DNA from: Ashinkailepas kermadecensis
Taxonomy: Eukaryota; Arthropoda; Thecostraca; Neolepadidae
Direction: 5' to 3'
DNA length: 64,000 bases
Assembly: GCA_034440615.1 (NCBI GenBank)
Contig: JAOTOM010005129.1
Span: forward strand, 548,001 to 612,000
Under the pieces are notes generated by a model. The model worked only from the letters and a program-made list of their open reading frames with translations, ran no database searches and was not told where the DNA came from. The translations under genes and the position numbers were made by a program. The first letter of the stretch is position 1, and the number at the start of each line of letters is the position of its first letter. Below, one piece after another: positions 44,001-55,419 of this stretch.

Positions 44001-47000
44001 GAAAAACACTCGAGGCTCGGCAAGGGAAGTGAGCCAATGATTGCTACGCTCCAGTCTTATTCTTTCATCCCTGGTGATTGCTTTCCTGTTGTGCTGTACC
44101 ATTACCCTCTCTCACGTACTTAAGTTGTTGATTGGGGAATGCGATCTAAAATTAGACTGAGAGAGACCACCCGCCATGGGCAATACATTTAAAACAAATT
44201 GAAGTATGTTTGTGGGTAACGAGATACTGAGAAATGACCGGTGTGTAGTCCGTCCGACTTTCGCCCATGCGAACATGGGTCGGGAGTTGGATGACTGGCG
44301 ACATTGGCCATACAATGATAGCTATGGCGAGTGGGCGTTCTTAGAAAACTGGAGGAGCAGCCGTTCTTCGCGGAATATGCCATGAATGCTCAATTTCGTC
44401 CATAATGAATGCTTGACTCGTCCTTGCTAGATGCAGCTGATCGCTTTGTGCTGACGTATCCAAGTGTGCTGCCTCCACGACAGCTGATGTATGCCGGCAA
44501 TGGGGCACCAAATGTATGCCGGAAATGAGGCCCAGATGTCCATTTTCCGGCGGCCACTCTACAGCTGCCGGGAGCGTCACCTTTGATGTACCGAGTTTGT
44601 GGAGGTGCCCACATTACAGTTACAGTTCGCCTTCTCTTCGATTCTGCGTCGCCAATTCATGACATTTCAGTTATCATGTAGCGTGTACTGCCAACTGGCG
44701 TTATTTTACAGTGACAGTTTCTCAGGTATCAAACATATACTTCCTTTGTCATGTTTTATCCAGCTTTTCATACTTCCTTTGACTTTGCCAGCCGGATATG
44801 GCCGTTACTAGAATATTAGTGCACGCATTGGCACATCACTTTGTAACTGGGTGTATGATGATCCTGGCTGAAATGTTCGTTGTCCTTGGGATTACATATA
44901 TCGTCCGGAAATCGCCGGTAATAGGTCACGCAGGACTGCCCCGTGATGTCCGCCTTCGCCCAGACCCTGCGGCGCCCATTTGGTGACCTTGTGCGTTCCT
45001 GTCCGATGGCCACACGGCTTGCGATCCAATTACCCAGGTATTTGGCCTTTCACCGTACTCGTGGGTCGGAGCACATTATTATGCACGTCTCGCATCAGCA
45101 AACCACAAATTAACCAGGCGGTGGTGTAGCGAGAGGTAACGTACTCACCAGATGGTGATTTAGCGAGAAGTAACCTATTCACCAGACGGTGGTGTAGCGA
45201 GAGGTAACCTATTCACCAGATGGTGATTTAGCGAGAAGTAACCTATTCACCAGACGGTGGTGTAGCGAGAGGTAACCTATTCACCAGACGGTGGTGCAGC
45301 GAGAGGTAACAGGCGGCTGATAAGCACATGTCTTACCAGGGCAGGTGGGTGAACTATCGAACTTCGGCGTATCAGACTTGCCTTCCCCTGATGTAACCAT
45401 TCCGAAATTAACTAAAGCTGTCCTAACCGTGTCCCGCTAAATGCGCCCCGAAATGGTTCGTGAAGCAGCGAAACCTTGTAATGCAAATGGAGATATACAA
45501 ACATCAGAATCAAAGAAATATTAAAAACCTTAAGGGTACGAACTACAAAATATGTTCGCTGTACAGAATCATGTTCAAACGTGGTTTGTTCTCTCGTTCC
45601 CTTCGTGAAACCGGATTCTCCCTCGGTGCAGCTCTCTCCCTTATTGAAAATATATATATTGCCATTTGTTGATTTAGCTCATGGACCATATGTATGTATT
45701 TATGACACAACGCAATACTCGTCATCTTTGATCGATTCCCGTTGGAAACTGAGCCCAAAAGGTTGAATTGCCGCTTATCTGTGTGTAATACATTATCTCA
45801 GCTACTGCAGTCGCCTCTGTGGGTCCGACACCGCCACGCTGCTGCCTGCATCACCTGACGTACATCTGCGTGATTGACCTTCTCAGATGGCTACAGCCCG
45901 GTCGCACCGTCGCCGTGCTTCTCCCAGCCGTGTCGACACGGCACCACGTGCACGCCGCACACGGACGGCACGAACTACACGTGCGCCTGCACGCAGCGGT
46001 ACTCCGGCCAGGACTGTCAGCTGGATAACGGTGGGTCCCGGCTCGCAGATCTGTTGCGTGAGCAGCGATGACTGGTCCGTTTGCAGGTATATCTGTGACT
46101 GTGAGGCGCGGCTGGGTATTAGGACTATCTGCTTAGAAGTTGTAAGATATGTGGAATTTGTCATTGCAAAACGCCTCTGTCAGATTTCGAGGGCTGATTG
46201 GAAGTTGGCGACATGTTCAGATTGTGAGGGCTTATTAAAGTTTGCGCCATATCGGGAGCAGGGGGTGGGGGTAAGGAGAATTTACGACTTATGCCGCGTT
46301 TTAACGCGAAAACTCCATATATTTTGCTGTTGGAGGGTTGCTTTCAAAAAGATGCTTGGCTATAAAAAGAACATTTGTCGAAGTAAAATAAAGGTGTCAT
46401 TGAATGGGAAAATTGAACGTATTTTCAGGATATGTTGAGATATTTCATACATGCACGTCTCTGTTTAAAAAGGCCGAATAAAATTGATCGGTACTGAATT
46501 TATGTGCGATGATGCGAAGCTTGCGCATCAAGTAGATACAATGCCTGCAAATAGGTAATGTAATTGTCACTACTCTTATAGACAGAATATATTACAATGT
46601 GCAATATAATCACGCAGAATGGAATAATTCGGTAATATGTAAAGATAAGCTTAAGCAAATTCTGAATTGCAGTCGGTTTTGTTTTGTATTTGGTTCGCTG
46701 GGTTTTATCATCCGCAACTAAATTCAGAACTGAGCTTCACCATTGTATTCTTCTGAGTTATAAAACAGGTCATATATATTAAATATTTTATATATCCCGA
46801 GACCAAGGCTAGAGATTCTCTCACACACGGGGGGGGGGGGGGGGTCCAGGTCCTATTTTCAGGACATATCAGATTGAATAGGAAAATGACATTGGCAAAA
46901 TTGACATTAGCTGGGGTCAGGGTACCAAACCAGGGGGTCCAGCCATGCTTGAGACTACGTGCAATTTCCTAATCGAACAACATATTTCCTTTACTTCGAC

Positions 47001-49322
47001 AATTACTTTTCGTGCCTCAAAGCGCTTATGAAACTAACACTATTCATTACAGTTGTTCTATTCTATGGAGTTTTGGTAGTCGAAGCGTTGCATTAGGCCG
47101 CAAATCCTCGTTGCTCAATCGTATCGATGATATTGTAGTCGGGAGCACTTGTTCGACAGTGGCTAGTCAGGTGCTTGCCACAAACACGGATACTTGGGTC
47201 AGAATCACGAACAAATCAACATCTATGAAAAGTCTGTCAATGCCGTGGACGTTTGTCAGGTGACAGACGTCTGTCTTTCACGTCTGTCAGGTGTGCATGC
47301 AGCAGTCTGTCAGATCTACAGACTCGACTGTCAGCTGTGTGGACACAATCATCAGATGTGAGGGCACGACTGTCATCTGTGTGAACACGACAATGGTATG
47401 TGCGGGCACGACTGCCAGGTGTACGAATACATCTGACGAATCAGGACTGTCGTGCACCTACGGTAGGCAGTCATATATGCCGGACATCGGTTCGTCATGA
47501 GTGTTGCCGAGCAGAAGATTGACCCCAGCTGGATCACGAGCACGAACGGGTGACTCAGGCGACGTGCCCATGCTCGTGAGGTCTGGTATGCACGTGAGGA
47601 CCTGATAGGGGTTGGCTCAACTTGAGATACCACTATGTGCTCCAGGTTTCAGTTGCATAGCTCAGCTGTTTTCCTTTAATTACAGTAAAAAAATGCCAGA
47701 GCTGGAAGCTTACCAGCTCTCCTACGACCATGGCGTTGAGGTTTAACGACTAGAAAAAAAGTGTAAACTACCGGAAAGCCTACAATCACCGGAGGGACCG
47801 AATGACGCAAAACATGTTCTCGACATGGTGGATGACGGCGATGATGCGCTGTAAAAAGTACCATCCGGATGTGTGCTTGAGTTCCGACTTATGACGGGAT
47901 CAGGTGACTTGGAGTCATTTACGTATAGTCTGTCGACTATGTCTTATGTATACCTACTGTTGTTGCACCGACTTATAAGCGGATCGCGTGACTGGGAGTC
48001 ATTTAAGTAGGCTGTCGACTATGTCTTCTGTATTCTGCTGTTGCACCGACTTATAAGCGGATCGGATGGCTGGGAATCATTTACGTAAAGGCTGTTCTTA
48101 CGAACAATATTTACTGTTCTTACAAACAATATTCACATATTTTGTCATCGTGCACCACAGTATATCGCTTGGAATTGACGTGGTGTGTCTATATAACGGT
48201 ATAAGACCTCCATACTTATGCGACGCATTGTCTGATGTTCATCTCTTCTAGTCTTGTTGAGAACAAGCTTCGAAGTGTACAACTGCTGTGTTATCTGATC
48301 AAATGCAAACCCGATTGGCTAAGTGCAGTCCTGCTCGTCCCAACCAAACCCATCCAAATCCAAGCAAATCAAATTGAAGCTAACCCGGCCCAACCCAGTC
48401 CATTCCGATCAGCCTGTCCCGATCCGACTCAACCCCGTCCGACCCCAACCTAACCCAATCCAAAAACATCTTATCCAACTTAAGCGAGCTAAGTACAACT
48501 AAATACACCCCACAAATATGTAATCAAGTCACCCCACAGTCCGATGCAGTTCACTCCCACCTCCGCGTAAGCTACGAAGTATCGATGTACAGCGTAAGTT
48601 GTTCAATCGTAGCGGGTTACAACTGTGCGACGTTGTGACCCAAGGCACCTAACTTGACATAAACTAGCCTGCCCTGAGACAACCTGACCTAAATCAAACT
48701 GCATTAGCCTGCGTATCGCTACTCAACCTATGCTGCTCCGAGTTACCCTGGCCGACTCAACGTGATTGGAGCCGACGTAGCGTAGTCTGGCGTAATCTCA
48801 CCGAGTGTTCCCTAACCTAACTGAGCCTATCCTGTCAGACTCATCCTATCTTAAAATATGCTAACTTGGCCTGTCCTGACCTGACCTTACCTGGTTTGCC
48901 CCAGCCTGCCCTGACCTAGCCAACTTTAACCTTCCCTGTCCTGTCCTGTCGTGACCTGATCTACCCCGACCTTGCCAACCCTCATTCAATCTGAGCTGAC
49001 TTGCTCTGACCCAATGCAACCTCACTCACACTATTGCTGACCCAGCCTAGTGGACAATGTGACCTGACCTGACCTGGTTCGGTCTGACTGTTGACCGGCC
49101 GTTCACCGACAGGCCCGCTGTGCATGCTGTACAAGTACCAGTGTCGCAATGGCGGCCAGTGCCAGGAGGACTGGACCGGCGACCGCGCCGTCTGCCTCTG
49201 CCCCGAGGGCTTCTCCGGTGACCTCTGTGAGGTCACCGTGCAGTCGTGCATAGTCAACCCGTGCCTGAACGGCGGCCGCTGCGCCATGACTGACGGAGTG
49301 CAGACCTGCACCTGCCCAATAG
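40448..49322 (+). CDS. Laminin-G/EGF protein gene, three internal exons, both ends missing
   Basis: Exons 40448-41002, 45887-46030 and 49113-49322 are all phase 1 to phase 1, the pattern of shuffled extracellular modules. Together they give signal-like stretch, LamG, one complete EGF, a second complete EGF and the first five cysteines of a third. Introns are about 4.9 and 3.1 kb. The sixth cysteine of the last EGF must be in a later exon that I could not find before 64000. An unrecognised small exon within the introns cannot be excluded. Confidence 0.7.
40981..41612 (+). repeat. Minisatellite built from an exon end plus its 5' splice site, about 11 units of 50-55 bp
   Basis: Unit 1 is the last 22 coding bases of the LamG exon plus the donor and 25 bases of intron. 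The same block then repeats: GGAGACTTGTGGTGAGTGTG followed by CCGACCTCCGCCCCCACCCC. Donor-like GTGAGT or GTGGGT occurs at about 41003, 41053, 41174, 41220, 41273, 41327, 41380, 41435, 41489, 41545 and 41599. Unit lengths vary (50 to 55), so the coding frame is not maintained along the array. Confidence 0.92.
41613..43480. other. Intron of the LamG/EGF gene, nothing recognised
   Basis: AT-richer sequence without repeats, transposon ends or exon-like frames that I can support. Confidence 0.5.
43490..43690. repeat. Repeat of about 70 bp, 2.7 copies
   Basis: Blocks with GGGGATGCATCCGTGATGTC, GAGTCCTCAACACCGTTAG and ACTCACCTCATCTAAGTC repeat with small indels. Confidence 0.85.
43691..45115. other. 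Intron of the LamG/EGF gene, nothing recognised
   Basis: No repeat array or exon found. The minus-strand readings at 43700-44610 match no family I know. Confidence 0.4.
45116..45312. repeat. 34 bp minisatellite, about 6 copies
   Basis: The unit runs AGACGGTGGTGTAGCGAGAG then GTAACCTATTCACC; copies alternate between GGTGGTGTAGC and TGGTGATTTAGC forms. Confidence 0.93.
45887..46030 (+). CDS. EGF-domain exon of the LamG/EGF protein
   Basis: The acceptor CCTTCTCAG ends at 45886; the donor GTGGGT starts at 46031. The 144 nt exon is phase 1-1. It encodes a full six-cysteine [17 protein letters not shown], then [14 protein letters not shown]. Spacing and the C-x-C with following aromatic and Gly fit a class I EGF. 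There is no clear calcium-binding DxDE start. The overlapping Arg-rich frames are shadows. Confidence 0.85.
47290..47445. repeat. 33 bp repeat, about 4 copies
   Basis: Units like GGGCACGACTGTCATCTGTGTG plus AACACGACAAT; periodic Cys/Thr readings result but there are no exon borders. Confidence 0.75.
47885..48090. repeat. Repeat of about 88 bp, 2.5 copies
   Basis: GCACCGACTTATAAGCGGATC and GGAGTCATTTAAGTAGGCTG blocks recur with TCGACTATGTCTT between. Confidence 0.85.
48340..49090. repeat. Degenerate CCTGACCTGA / CCCAACC-rich tract
   Basis: Motifs CCTGACCTGACC, AACCCAATCC and CCCTGTCCTGTC recur irregularly. Similar tracts occur near 27360-27610 and 52640-52900. It may be an old simple repeat related to CCTAA-type sequence. 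Confidence 0.55.
49113..49322 (+). CDS. Double EGF exon of the LamG/EGF protein
   Basis: The acceptor CACCGACAG ends at 49112; the donor GTGAGT starts at 49323. The 210 nt exon is phase 1-1. It encodes one full EGF ([15 protein letters not shown] ... [14 protein letters not shown]) and the first five cysteines of another ([13 protein letters not shown] ... QTCTCPIG). The split after the C-x-C motif needs a following exon to give the last Cys. No DxDE calcium motif is seen. Confidence 0.88.
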
Positions 49323-49930
49323 GTGAGTGCTGCCGGGCAGACTACAGATGCTCACCGGACCCATAGGTGGGTGCTGCCGGGCAGACTACAGACGTGCACC
49401 TGCCCAATATGTGAGTGCTGCCGGGCAGACTACAGACCTGCACCTGCCCAATAGGTGGGTGCTGCCGGGCAGACTACATACCTGCACCTGCCCAATAGGT
49501 GAGTGCTGCCGGGCAGACTACAGACGTGCACCTGCCCAATATGTGAGTGCTCCCGGGCAGGCTACAGATGCTCACCGGACCCATAGGTGGGTGCTGCCGG
49601 GCAGACTACAGACGTGCACCTGGCCCATAGGTGAGTGCTGCCGGGCAGCCTACAGACCTGCACCTGCCCAATAGGTGGGTGCTGCCGGGCAGACTACATA
49701 CCTGCACCTGCCCAATAGGTGAGTGCTGCCGGGCAGACTACAGACGTGCACCTGCCCAATATGTGAGTGCTGCCGGGCAGACTACAGATGCTCACCGGAC
49801 CCATAGGTGGGTGCTGCCGGGCAGACTACAGACGTGCACCTGGCCCATAGGTGAGTGCTGCCGGGCAGCCGGAGTCGAAGGGTTGTAGACCTGCGCTTGT
49901 CCGATAGGTGAGCGCTGCCGGGCAGAATAC
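49303..49930 (+). repeat. 44 bp minisatellite built from an EGF exon end plus its 5' splice site, about 14 units
   Basis: Unit 1 is the last 20 coding bases of the exon plus GTGAGTGCTGCCGGGCAGAC. It repeats as ACCTGCACCTGCCCAATAGG, TGAGTGCTGCCGGGCAGACT and ACAG. Junction forms are ATAGGTGAGT, ATAGGTGGGT and ATATGTGAGT; about eleven of the fourteen keep G-GT. In the exon frame a TAG at 49364-49366 immediately precedes the second donor, so only the first donor keeps the frame. Confidence 0.93.
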
Positions 49931-50520
49931 AGAGGTGTGCCTACCCCACAGGTGGCAACAGACGTGCACACATGTGTGGGAGGAGCCAGCAGACAGGAGG
50001 CGTATTACCAGTGTTGCCGGTGTGTACAAAAGCGGCTCCTCAAACAAAGTCGATGCAGCAAGTTTCATTTGCCGAGCTGTGCTGTTCTTTATTCTGCGTG
50101 TGGTTGGACTGACTGCTTTAGTCGGTTGTCGTGCTTGCGCAGCGTGGAGTTGCTGACTTCCGGCTGCTGTTGCTGGCACAGCTCATAGGCTGTGATCCCA
50201 TTACTGTCTATTTTAGGTAGTTAATATTATGTGCGGTTCAAAAAAATAATAAAAAATGATGCAAGTATATCGAATTCCATGCGCGATAACGAGTTCTTGT
50301 CATGTATGTGGACCGCGTGTGAAATTGCGGCGAGTCTGTGCCTGGCTGCCCTGGCCGGGACAGAATCGACACGGGCACCGCAGGAGCCTCGTCCATTGGG
50401 GTGCCGTGTCGCGCTGACCAGGAAGCCGCCGCCGACCGGTAACGGCACCGACGGGCCTCTTCAGCCGCCGCCACGACTCGCGGCGGCACTGATGAATAGA
50501 CGTCGTCGAAGCTCGCGCTG
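49931..50520. other. Unassigned spacer
   Basis: Nothing recognised. A reading around 50280-50460 with a hydrophobic stretch lacks exon borders or a domain. Confidence 0.4.
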
Positions 50521-50521
50521 C

Positions 50522-50685
50522 AGGGGGCGACGAGCCTCCGGCGGCCGTGTGGGAGTTGGCGCCGTCTGTCCGAGGTCGCGCGCCCGGCGGCCGTACGGGA
50601 GTTGGCGCCGTCTGTCCGAGGTCGCGCGCCCGGCGGCCGTGTGGGAGTTGGCGCCGTCTGTCCGAGGTCGCACGATCTGGAGCGC
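50522..50685. repeat. 46 bp minisatellite, about 3.3 copies
   Basis: GGGAGTTGGCGCCGTCTGTC plus CGAGGTCGCGCGCCCGGCGG repeated. Confidence 0.93.
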
Positions 50686-50989
50686 CGCGGTAACGACTGG
50701 GCCGGCCGACGATCGGACACAGATCGGTGGTTTATCTGCGCCGTCGACACCCGCCGACGGCTGGACGACGACGCTGCGTCACCACAGCTGATCGGCACGG
50801 CTGCGTCGACGTTCGATTCCACCGCGCATGGCTCCACGTCACCGGTTGTGCACGTGGCCACGTCACCGGATGTCACTGCGTCCGTCGCGACGTCACCGAG
50901 CGTGTCGCGCCGTCCGTCACGGCATCGCCAGTCACGAGAGTCTGCCGGCTGACACGGCAATACTGCCAACCGTTCTGCCGCCGTCGGCC

Positions 50990-51550
50990 GCGGCGGTGAC
51001 GTCACAGGAGTCACGGCGTCACGCGCCCCTGCACATGGCAGGAGCGCCTGACGCCGTGACTCCTGGGCAGACGGCCCGGCGCCGACCGGCGGTGACGTCA
51101 CAGCAGTCACGGCGTCACGCGCCCCTGCACATGGCAGGGCGCCTGACGCCGTACTCCTGGGCAGACGGCCCGGCCGCCACGGGGGGGACGTCACAGGAGT
51201 CACGGCGTCACGCGCCCCTGCACATGGCAGGAGCGCCTGACGCCGTGACTCCTGGGCAGACGGCCCGGCGGCGAGCGGCGGTGACGTCACAGGAGTCACG
51301 GCGTCACGCGCCCCTGCACATGGCAGGAGCGCCTGAGCGTGACTCCTGGGCGACGGCCGGGGGTACAGGAGTCACGGCGTCACGCGCCCCTGCACATGGC
51401 AGGAGCGCCTGACGCCGTGACTCCTGGGCAGACGGCCCGGCGCCGACCGGCGGTGACGTCACAGCAGTCACGGCGTCACGCGCCCCTGCACATGGCAGGA
51501 GCGCCTGACGCCGTGACTCCTGGGCAGACGGCCCGGCGGCGAGCGCTCGC
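50990..51550. repeat. Minisatellite of about 95 bp, 6 copies
   Basis: Each unit holds CACAGGAGTCACGGCGTCAC, GCGCCCCTGCACATGGCAGG and, further on, CGCCGTGACTCCTGGGCAGA. GGAGTCACGGCG and CGCCGTGACTCC are inverted within the unit, so each can fold as a hairpin. The array shows small deletions near 51335-51365. Confidence 0.95.
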
Positions 51551-52070
51551 CGTGTGGCGACAGGTTTGGCGGAGACCGGCTTGGTGCCCCTCTGGGGTGC
51601 GACTGTCGCCGACTGGACGAGACACAGACGAGCGCGTGAGTCGCGGCGCGCTGGTCGAGTCCAGGAGCGTGACTGCCGGCGAGACGGGTGGGTGGGTCTG
51701 ACGGGACTGACGGTGAGACGGACGACTGCTGCCTCCAAAATGGAAATAAAAGGAGAAATGTTTTCACATCATTCGTTCTTGCTTCGGCTCGGCGAATCAG
51801 CCCTCGGAACATGCGCTTCATCTGGAACATTTTGCAAACGGTTTCGTGTCGTGTCCTCAGGGGCTTTTCGTTCCAAGCTCTCCAGTCTCCGCTTACCTTT
51901 CCCTGATAATTCCAATTGAATTTGCATTTATTTGCTTGTCATTGGTATTAATTACAAGTATGTACCAGATGCATATTGTTATAATTTTGTGCTAGTTTTC
52001 TTGTCAGATCCCGTCCGAAGCTTGCCTCCTGGATCCACCCCTGTCTCGTCAGCCACTCAAGACGTCGCCG
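51551..52070. other. Unassigned spacer with possible MITE fragment
   Basis: GCCTCCTGGATCCACCCCTG at about 52024-52043 resembles the inverted end of the CAGGGGCGGATCCAGG family. No partner end was found. Confidence 0.35.
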
Positions 52071-52071
52071 C

Positions 52072-52610
52072 CGGCCGGGTGGCTGAGTACGGCCGGCGAT
52101 GGTGGTGCGGCGGTGCGGGAAGTGTCCTCCACGGCAGCCGGAGGGTGGCTGAGTACGGCCGGCGATGGTGGTGCGGCTGTGCGGGAAGTGTCCTCCACGG
52201 CAGCCGGAGGGTGGCTGAGTGCGGCCCGACGGCGGCGGTGCGGGAAATGTCGTCCATGGCAGCCGGAGGGTGGCTGAGTGCGGCCCGACGGCGGTGGTTC
52301 GGCGGTGCGGGAAGTGTCGTCCACGGCAGCCGGAGGGTGGCTGAGTACGGCCCGACGGCGGTGGTTCGGCGGTGCGGGAAGTGTCGTCCACGGCAGCCGG
52401 AGGGTGACTGAGTGCGACCCGGCGGCGGTGCAAAAAGTGTCGTCCACTTCCACGGCAGCCGGAGGGTGGCTGAGTACGGCTCGGCGATGGCGGTGCGGTG
52501 GTGCGGAAAGTGTTGTCCACGGCGGCCGGATGGTGGTTAAGTACGGCCCGATGGCGGTGCGGCGGTGCGGAAAGTGTCGTGCACGGCAGACGGAGGGCGG
52601 CTGCTGGGAC
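52072..52610. repeat. 60-66 bp minisatellite, about 8 copies
   Basis: The unit holds GGTGGCTGAGTACGGCC, CGGCGGTGCGGGAAGTGTC and CACGGCAGCCGGAG, with 6 bp length variants. Confidence 0.95.
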
Positions 52611-53440
52611 CGTGGCAGCTCCGATTCACCGGCTCGCCCGGCCTAACCAATAGTACCCGCTCAACCCAGCATCCGAGGCAGCCTAACCGGATCACTGATC
52701 TTCCAAACCCGGCGCGTGCCGCATGACCAAGTCCCACCAGATCTGACCCCACTGAACCCAGCCTGATGATCCAAACTAAGTCTTCTTAACGTAACTTAAC
52801 CGAACATAACCTAACCTGACCTAACCTTAAGCTAACCCACCGAACCTAATCAGCCTACTCGCTGAAACACTACCAACCTACTCGCTGAAACAATACCAAC
52901 CTACTCGCTGGACCGCTACCAACCTACCCACTGAGCCGATATCAATCTACTCACTGAAACCTGCTGCCCTGAACCCTCATATGCGGTTCACCTGGTGAAA
53001 CGATCGGTCAGGTCGTGTCTCGAATATCGCTGCTGACGGGTCGGCCACCCTTTTGCTGAACATCTGGGTGGGGTCGACGGTGGCCAGGTATCCAGTCTGG
53101 TGGCTGCATCATGTCGGTCTGTACGGGCATAGTCCACGGTATTGGAGTAGCAGGTCTACATAACCGTCACTGCCACGGTAATCACAAAATCACGGTCACT
53201 GATCAGTTCCCGGCTGTATCAGATCCTGTTAGCTGTATCAGGTATCGGTCACTGTATCATGTCTCGGTGGCTGTGTCGGGTCATGCTCACTGTATCAGGT
53301 CTCGGTGACGGCATCAGATCACTGTGGCTATATCTGGTATCGATGGCTGTATCAAGTCACAGTCACTGCACCTGACCCTGATGATCGCACCAGGTGCCCA
53401 CAAGCACTCAGGTCTCGGACCACGGTGATTGTATCTGGTC
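52611..53440. repeat. Degenerate TAACCTGACC tract and TGTATCAGGTC-type repeats
   Basis: Between 52640 and 52980 there are TAACCTAACC and CTACTCGCTGAAAC units (the latter about 30 bp apart, four times). From 53200 to 53400, CTGTATCAGGTCTCGGTGAC-like motifs recur imperfectly. Confidence 0.55.
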
Positions 53441-53561
53441 GGGGATGACAAGGGCTCCATCCACGGATCACGGTGCAGCATCGGATTACGTCGGGTGTAT
53501 CCCGTGTGTGTGTGTATCGGGCCGGGCGTCCGGCCGGTCCGGGTCAGTGACCCGACCACAC

Positions 53562-53598
<37 letters not shown>

Positions 53599-54175
53599 TC
53601 CGGTCCGCTCCGCGGTGTCCGGCCCGGTGCTCGCGCCACGGCCAGCCGGCGGAGCATCTCCGGCGCACCGCTCCAGTCCGCAGCAACAGCGCGACAATGC
53701 GACAACGCGACAACAGCTAGGTGTCGCAGTGCCCCGGTCAGACGCGCCGTGGCCGTGTCACAGCGTGTGTTGCGGTCTGGGGTGCGGCCGGCCCGGCAGC
53801 ATCGCTGTGGGGTGCACATGGTGTCCGGCGGTCGGAACTCCGATGAGTCGCAGCGGTGACTGCCAGACTCGGTCTCGAATGGCAGCGGTGACTGCCAGAC
53901 TCGGTCTCGAATGGCAGCAGTGGCTGCCAGACTCTAACCCGAATGGCAGCGGTGGCTGCCAGACTCGGTCTCCAGCAGTTGTTTGGCTGTGTTCAGCGCT
54001 TGTTTCGATGAACACAGCGGGTGGGTGCAGTCCGATTTACCAGTGCTTTGATCTGGGTGTTGTGTGTGGGGGGGGGGAGTGGAACCATTGGATGAGTGAT
54101 GGTCGGTGATCAGGAGATAAAAATAAAATAAATTCGAAGAGAGCCAGCCAGTCCAACCGGTTTAAGGATATGCAT
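53441..54175. other. Unassigned region with CCG microsatellite and 30 bp repeat
   Basis: (GCC)n at about 53562-53598; a 31 bp unit with CTGCCAGACTCGGTCTCGAAT in about four copies at 53855-53975; a G9 run at 54068. No gene seen. Confidence 0.6.
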
Positions 54176-54177
54176 CC

Positions 54178-54410
54178 AAGTGTGCGCTACTGGACGGGAG
54201 CAGAATGTGGCGCGCTACTAGACGGGAGCAGAATGTAGCACACTACTGGACGGGAGCGGAATGTAGCGCACTACTGGACAGGAGCAGAATGTAGCGCACT
54301 ACTGGCCGGGAGCAGAATGTGGCACACTACTGGACGGGAGCGGAATGTAGCGCACTACTGGACAGGAACAGAATGTGGCACACTACTGGACGGGAGCGGA
54401 ATGTGGTACG
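54178..54410. repeat. 28 bp minisatellite, about 8 copies
   Basis: The unit runs CTACTGGACGGGAGCGGAAT then GTAGCGCA, with variants GGCACA and AGCACA. Confidence 0.96.
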
Positions 54411-55411
54411 CGCACGGCGAGATGCAGGTGCTGGGTACCAACCGCGATGCCAGGCATCGCCAGAGACTAGCGGTGCACAGCCAGGGCTGGGTGGTCCGGA
54501 AGGCGAACGCATCGGAAGAAGAAATAATGGCAACATGCAATTTTTACCGCATCCTGTATTTGGTGATATACAGACGTTGATACATTTTTGTTGGCGAAAT
54601 AATTTCCCCTAGCATAGGCTCAGAGCCGGTGTCAAACGGCAGCGAATGCCAAGCTCTCTGGCTGGATTGAGCCAGCCATTTGTAAACGTGCCAGTCGTTG
54701 ATTGGTTCTGCCGATGACTGACCACCGGTGGTTGTGCGTGCGCTGGCTTTGGCCGTGCCACTGCTGGCACGTGACGGAAGTGACCGGAGACGCGTGCTGT
54801 GCCCACCAGGCACGTTTCACGTCTCTCCCGCACTGGACCAAACGACCCGTGAACACGTGCTGCTGCGAGAACGTCATGCACGCATGGGTCAGGATGTTAC
54901 TTTCTATGCTCTGGGTCCTGAATAGGTTCTGTCTCCGCGCGCCCAGTCATCGAGTGTCGACGGCCCCACTTGACTTTCGCTCTACGCACACAGTCACTCT
55001 GATACCTGGCGGATACAGACGGCGCTTGCAGAGATGGATTGAGAGTGGAGACCATCAGTCGTGTACATTCTTATAGATATCTTGATGTTTGATGCCTACA
55101 GTAAGCCTTCTTTCGTAGGCAGTAAGGAGGTAAGGAGTACAGTAAGGATTGTCATGATCAACCCTGCTCAGCTGATTAAACGTGAGTGGAAAATAGTGTT
55201 TGTGTATCCGTAATTATATGCTAGCATCCGTAATAGTTTTTGGGATCCATATAGACTTAGCCATAATTGTGGTTCAATGTGTGGTACTCTGTTATAAGGC
55301 GGCATGCTCGCTCACATGGCCTGCTGAATATTGACAGCCCGCTTCAGCACGCATATTCACGTCTGAGAGGCCCGCCCCGAGCGTCCTGTACTACACAACG
55401 GACTGGTACAC
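54411..55411. other. Unassigned region
   Basis: No repeat, exon or transposon end recognised in about 1 kb. Confidence 0.45.
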
Positions 55412-55419
55412 CTCTCTTC

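Larger units (their letters stand above)
46031..49112. other. Intron of the LamG/EGF gene
   Basis: Contains a G18 run near 46832, a repeat of about 33 bp (47290-47440), a repeat of about 88 bp in 2.5 copies (47885-48090), and a CCTGA/CCCAA-rich stretch (48340-49090). No exon was recognised. Confidence 0.6.

Noticed and set aside
49327..49888. Further EGF-like Cys-rich reading after the double EGF exon
   Set aside because: The exon frame stops at 49364; the Cys residues come from the 44 bp repeat in other frames.
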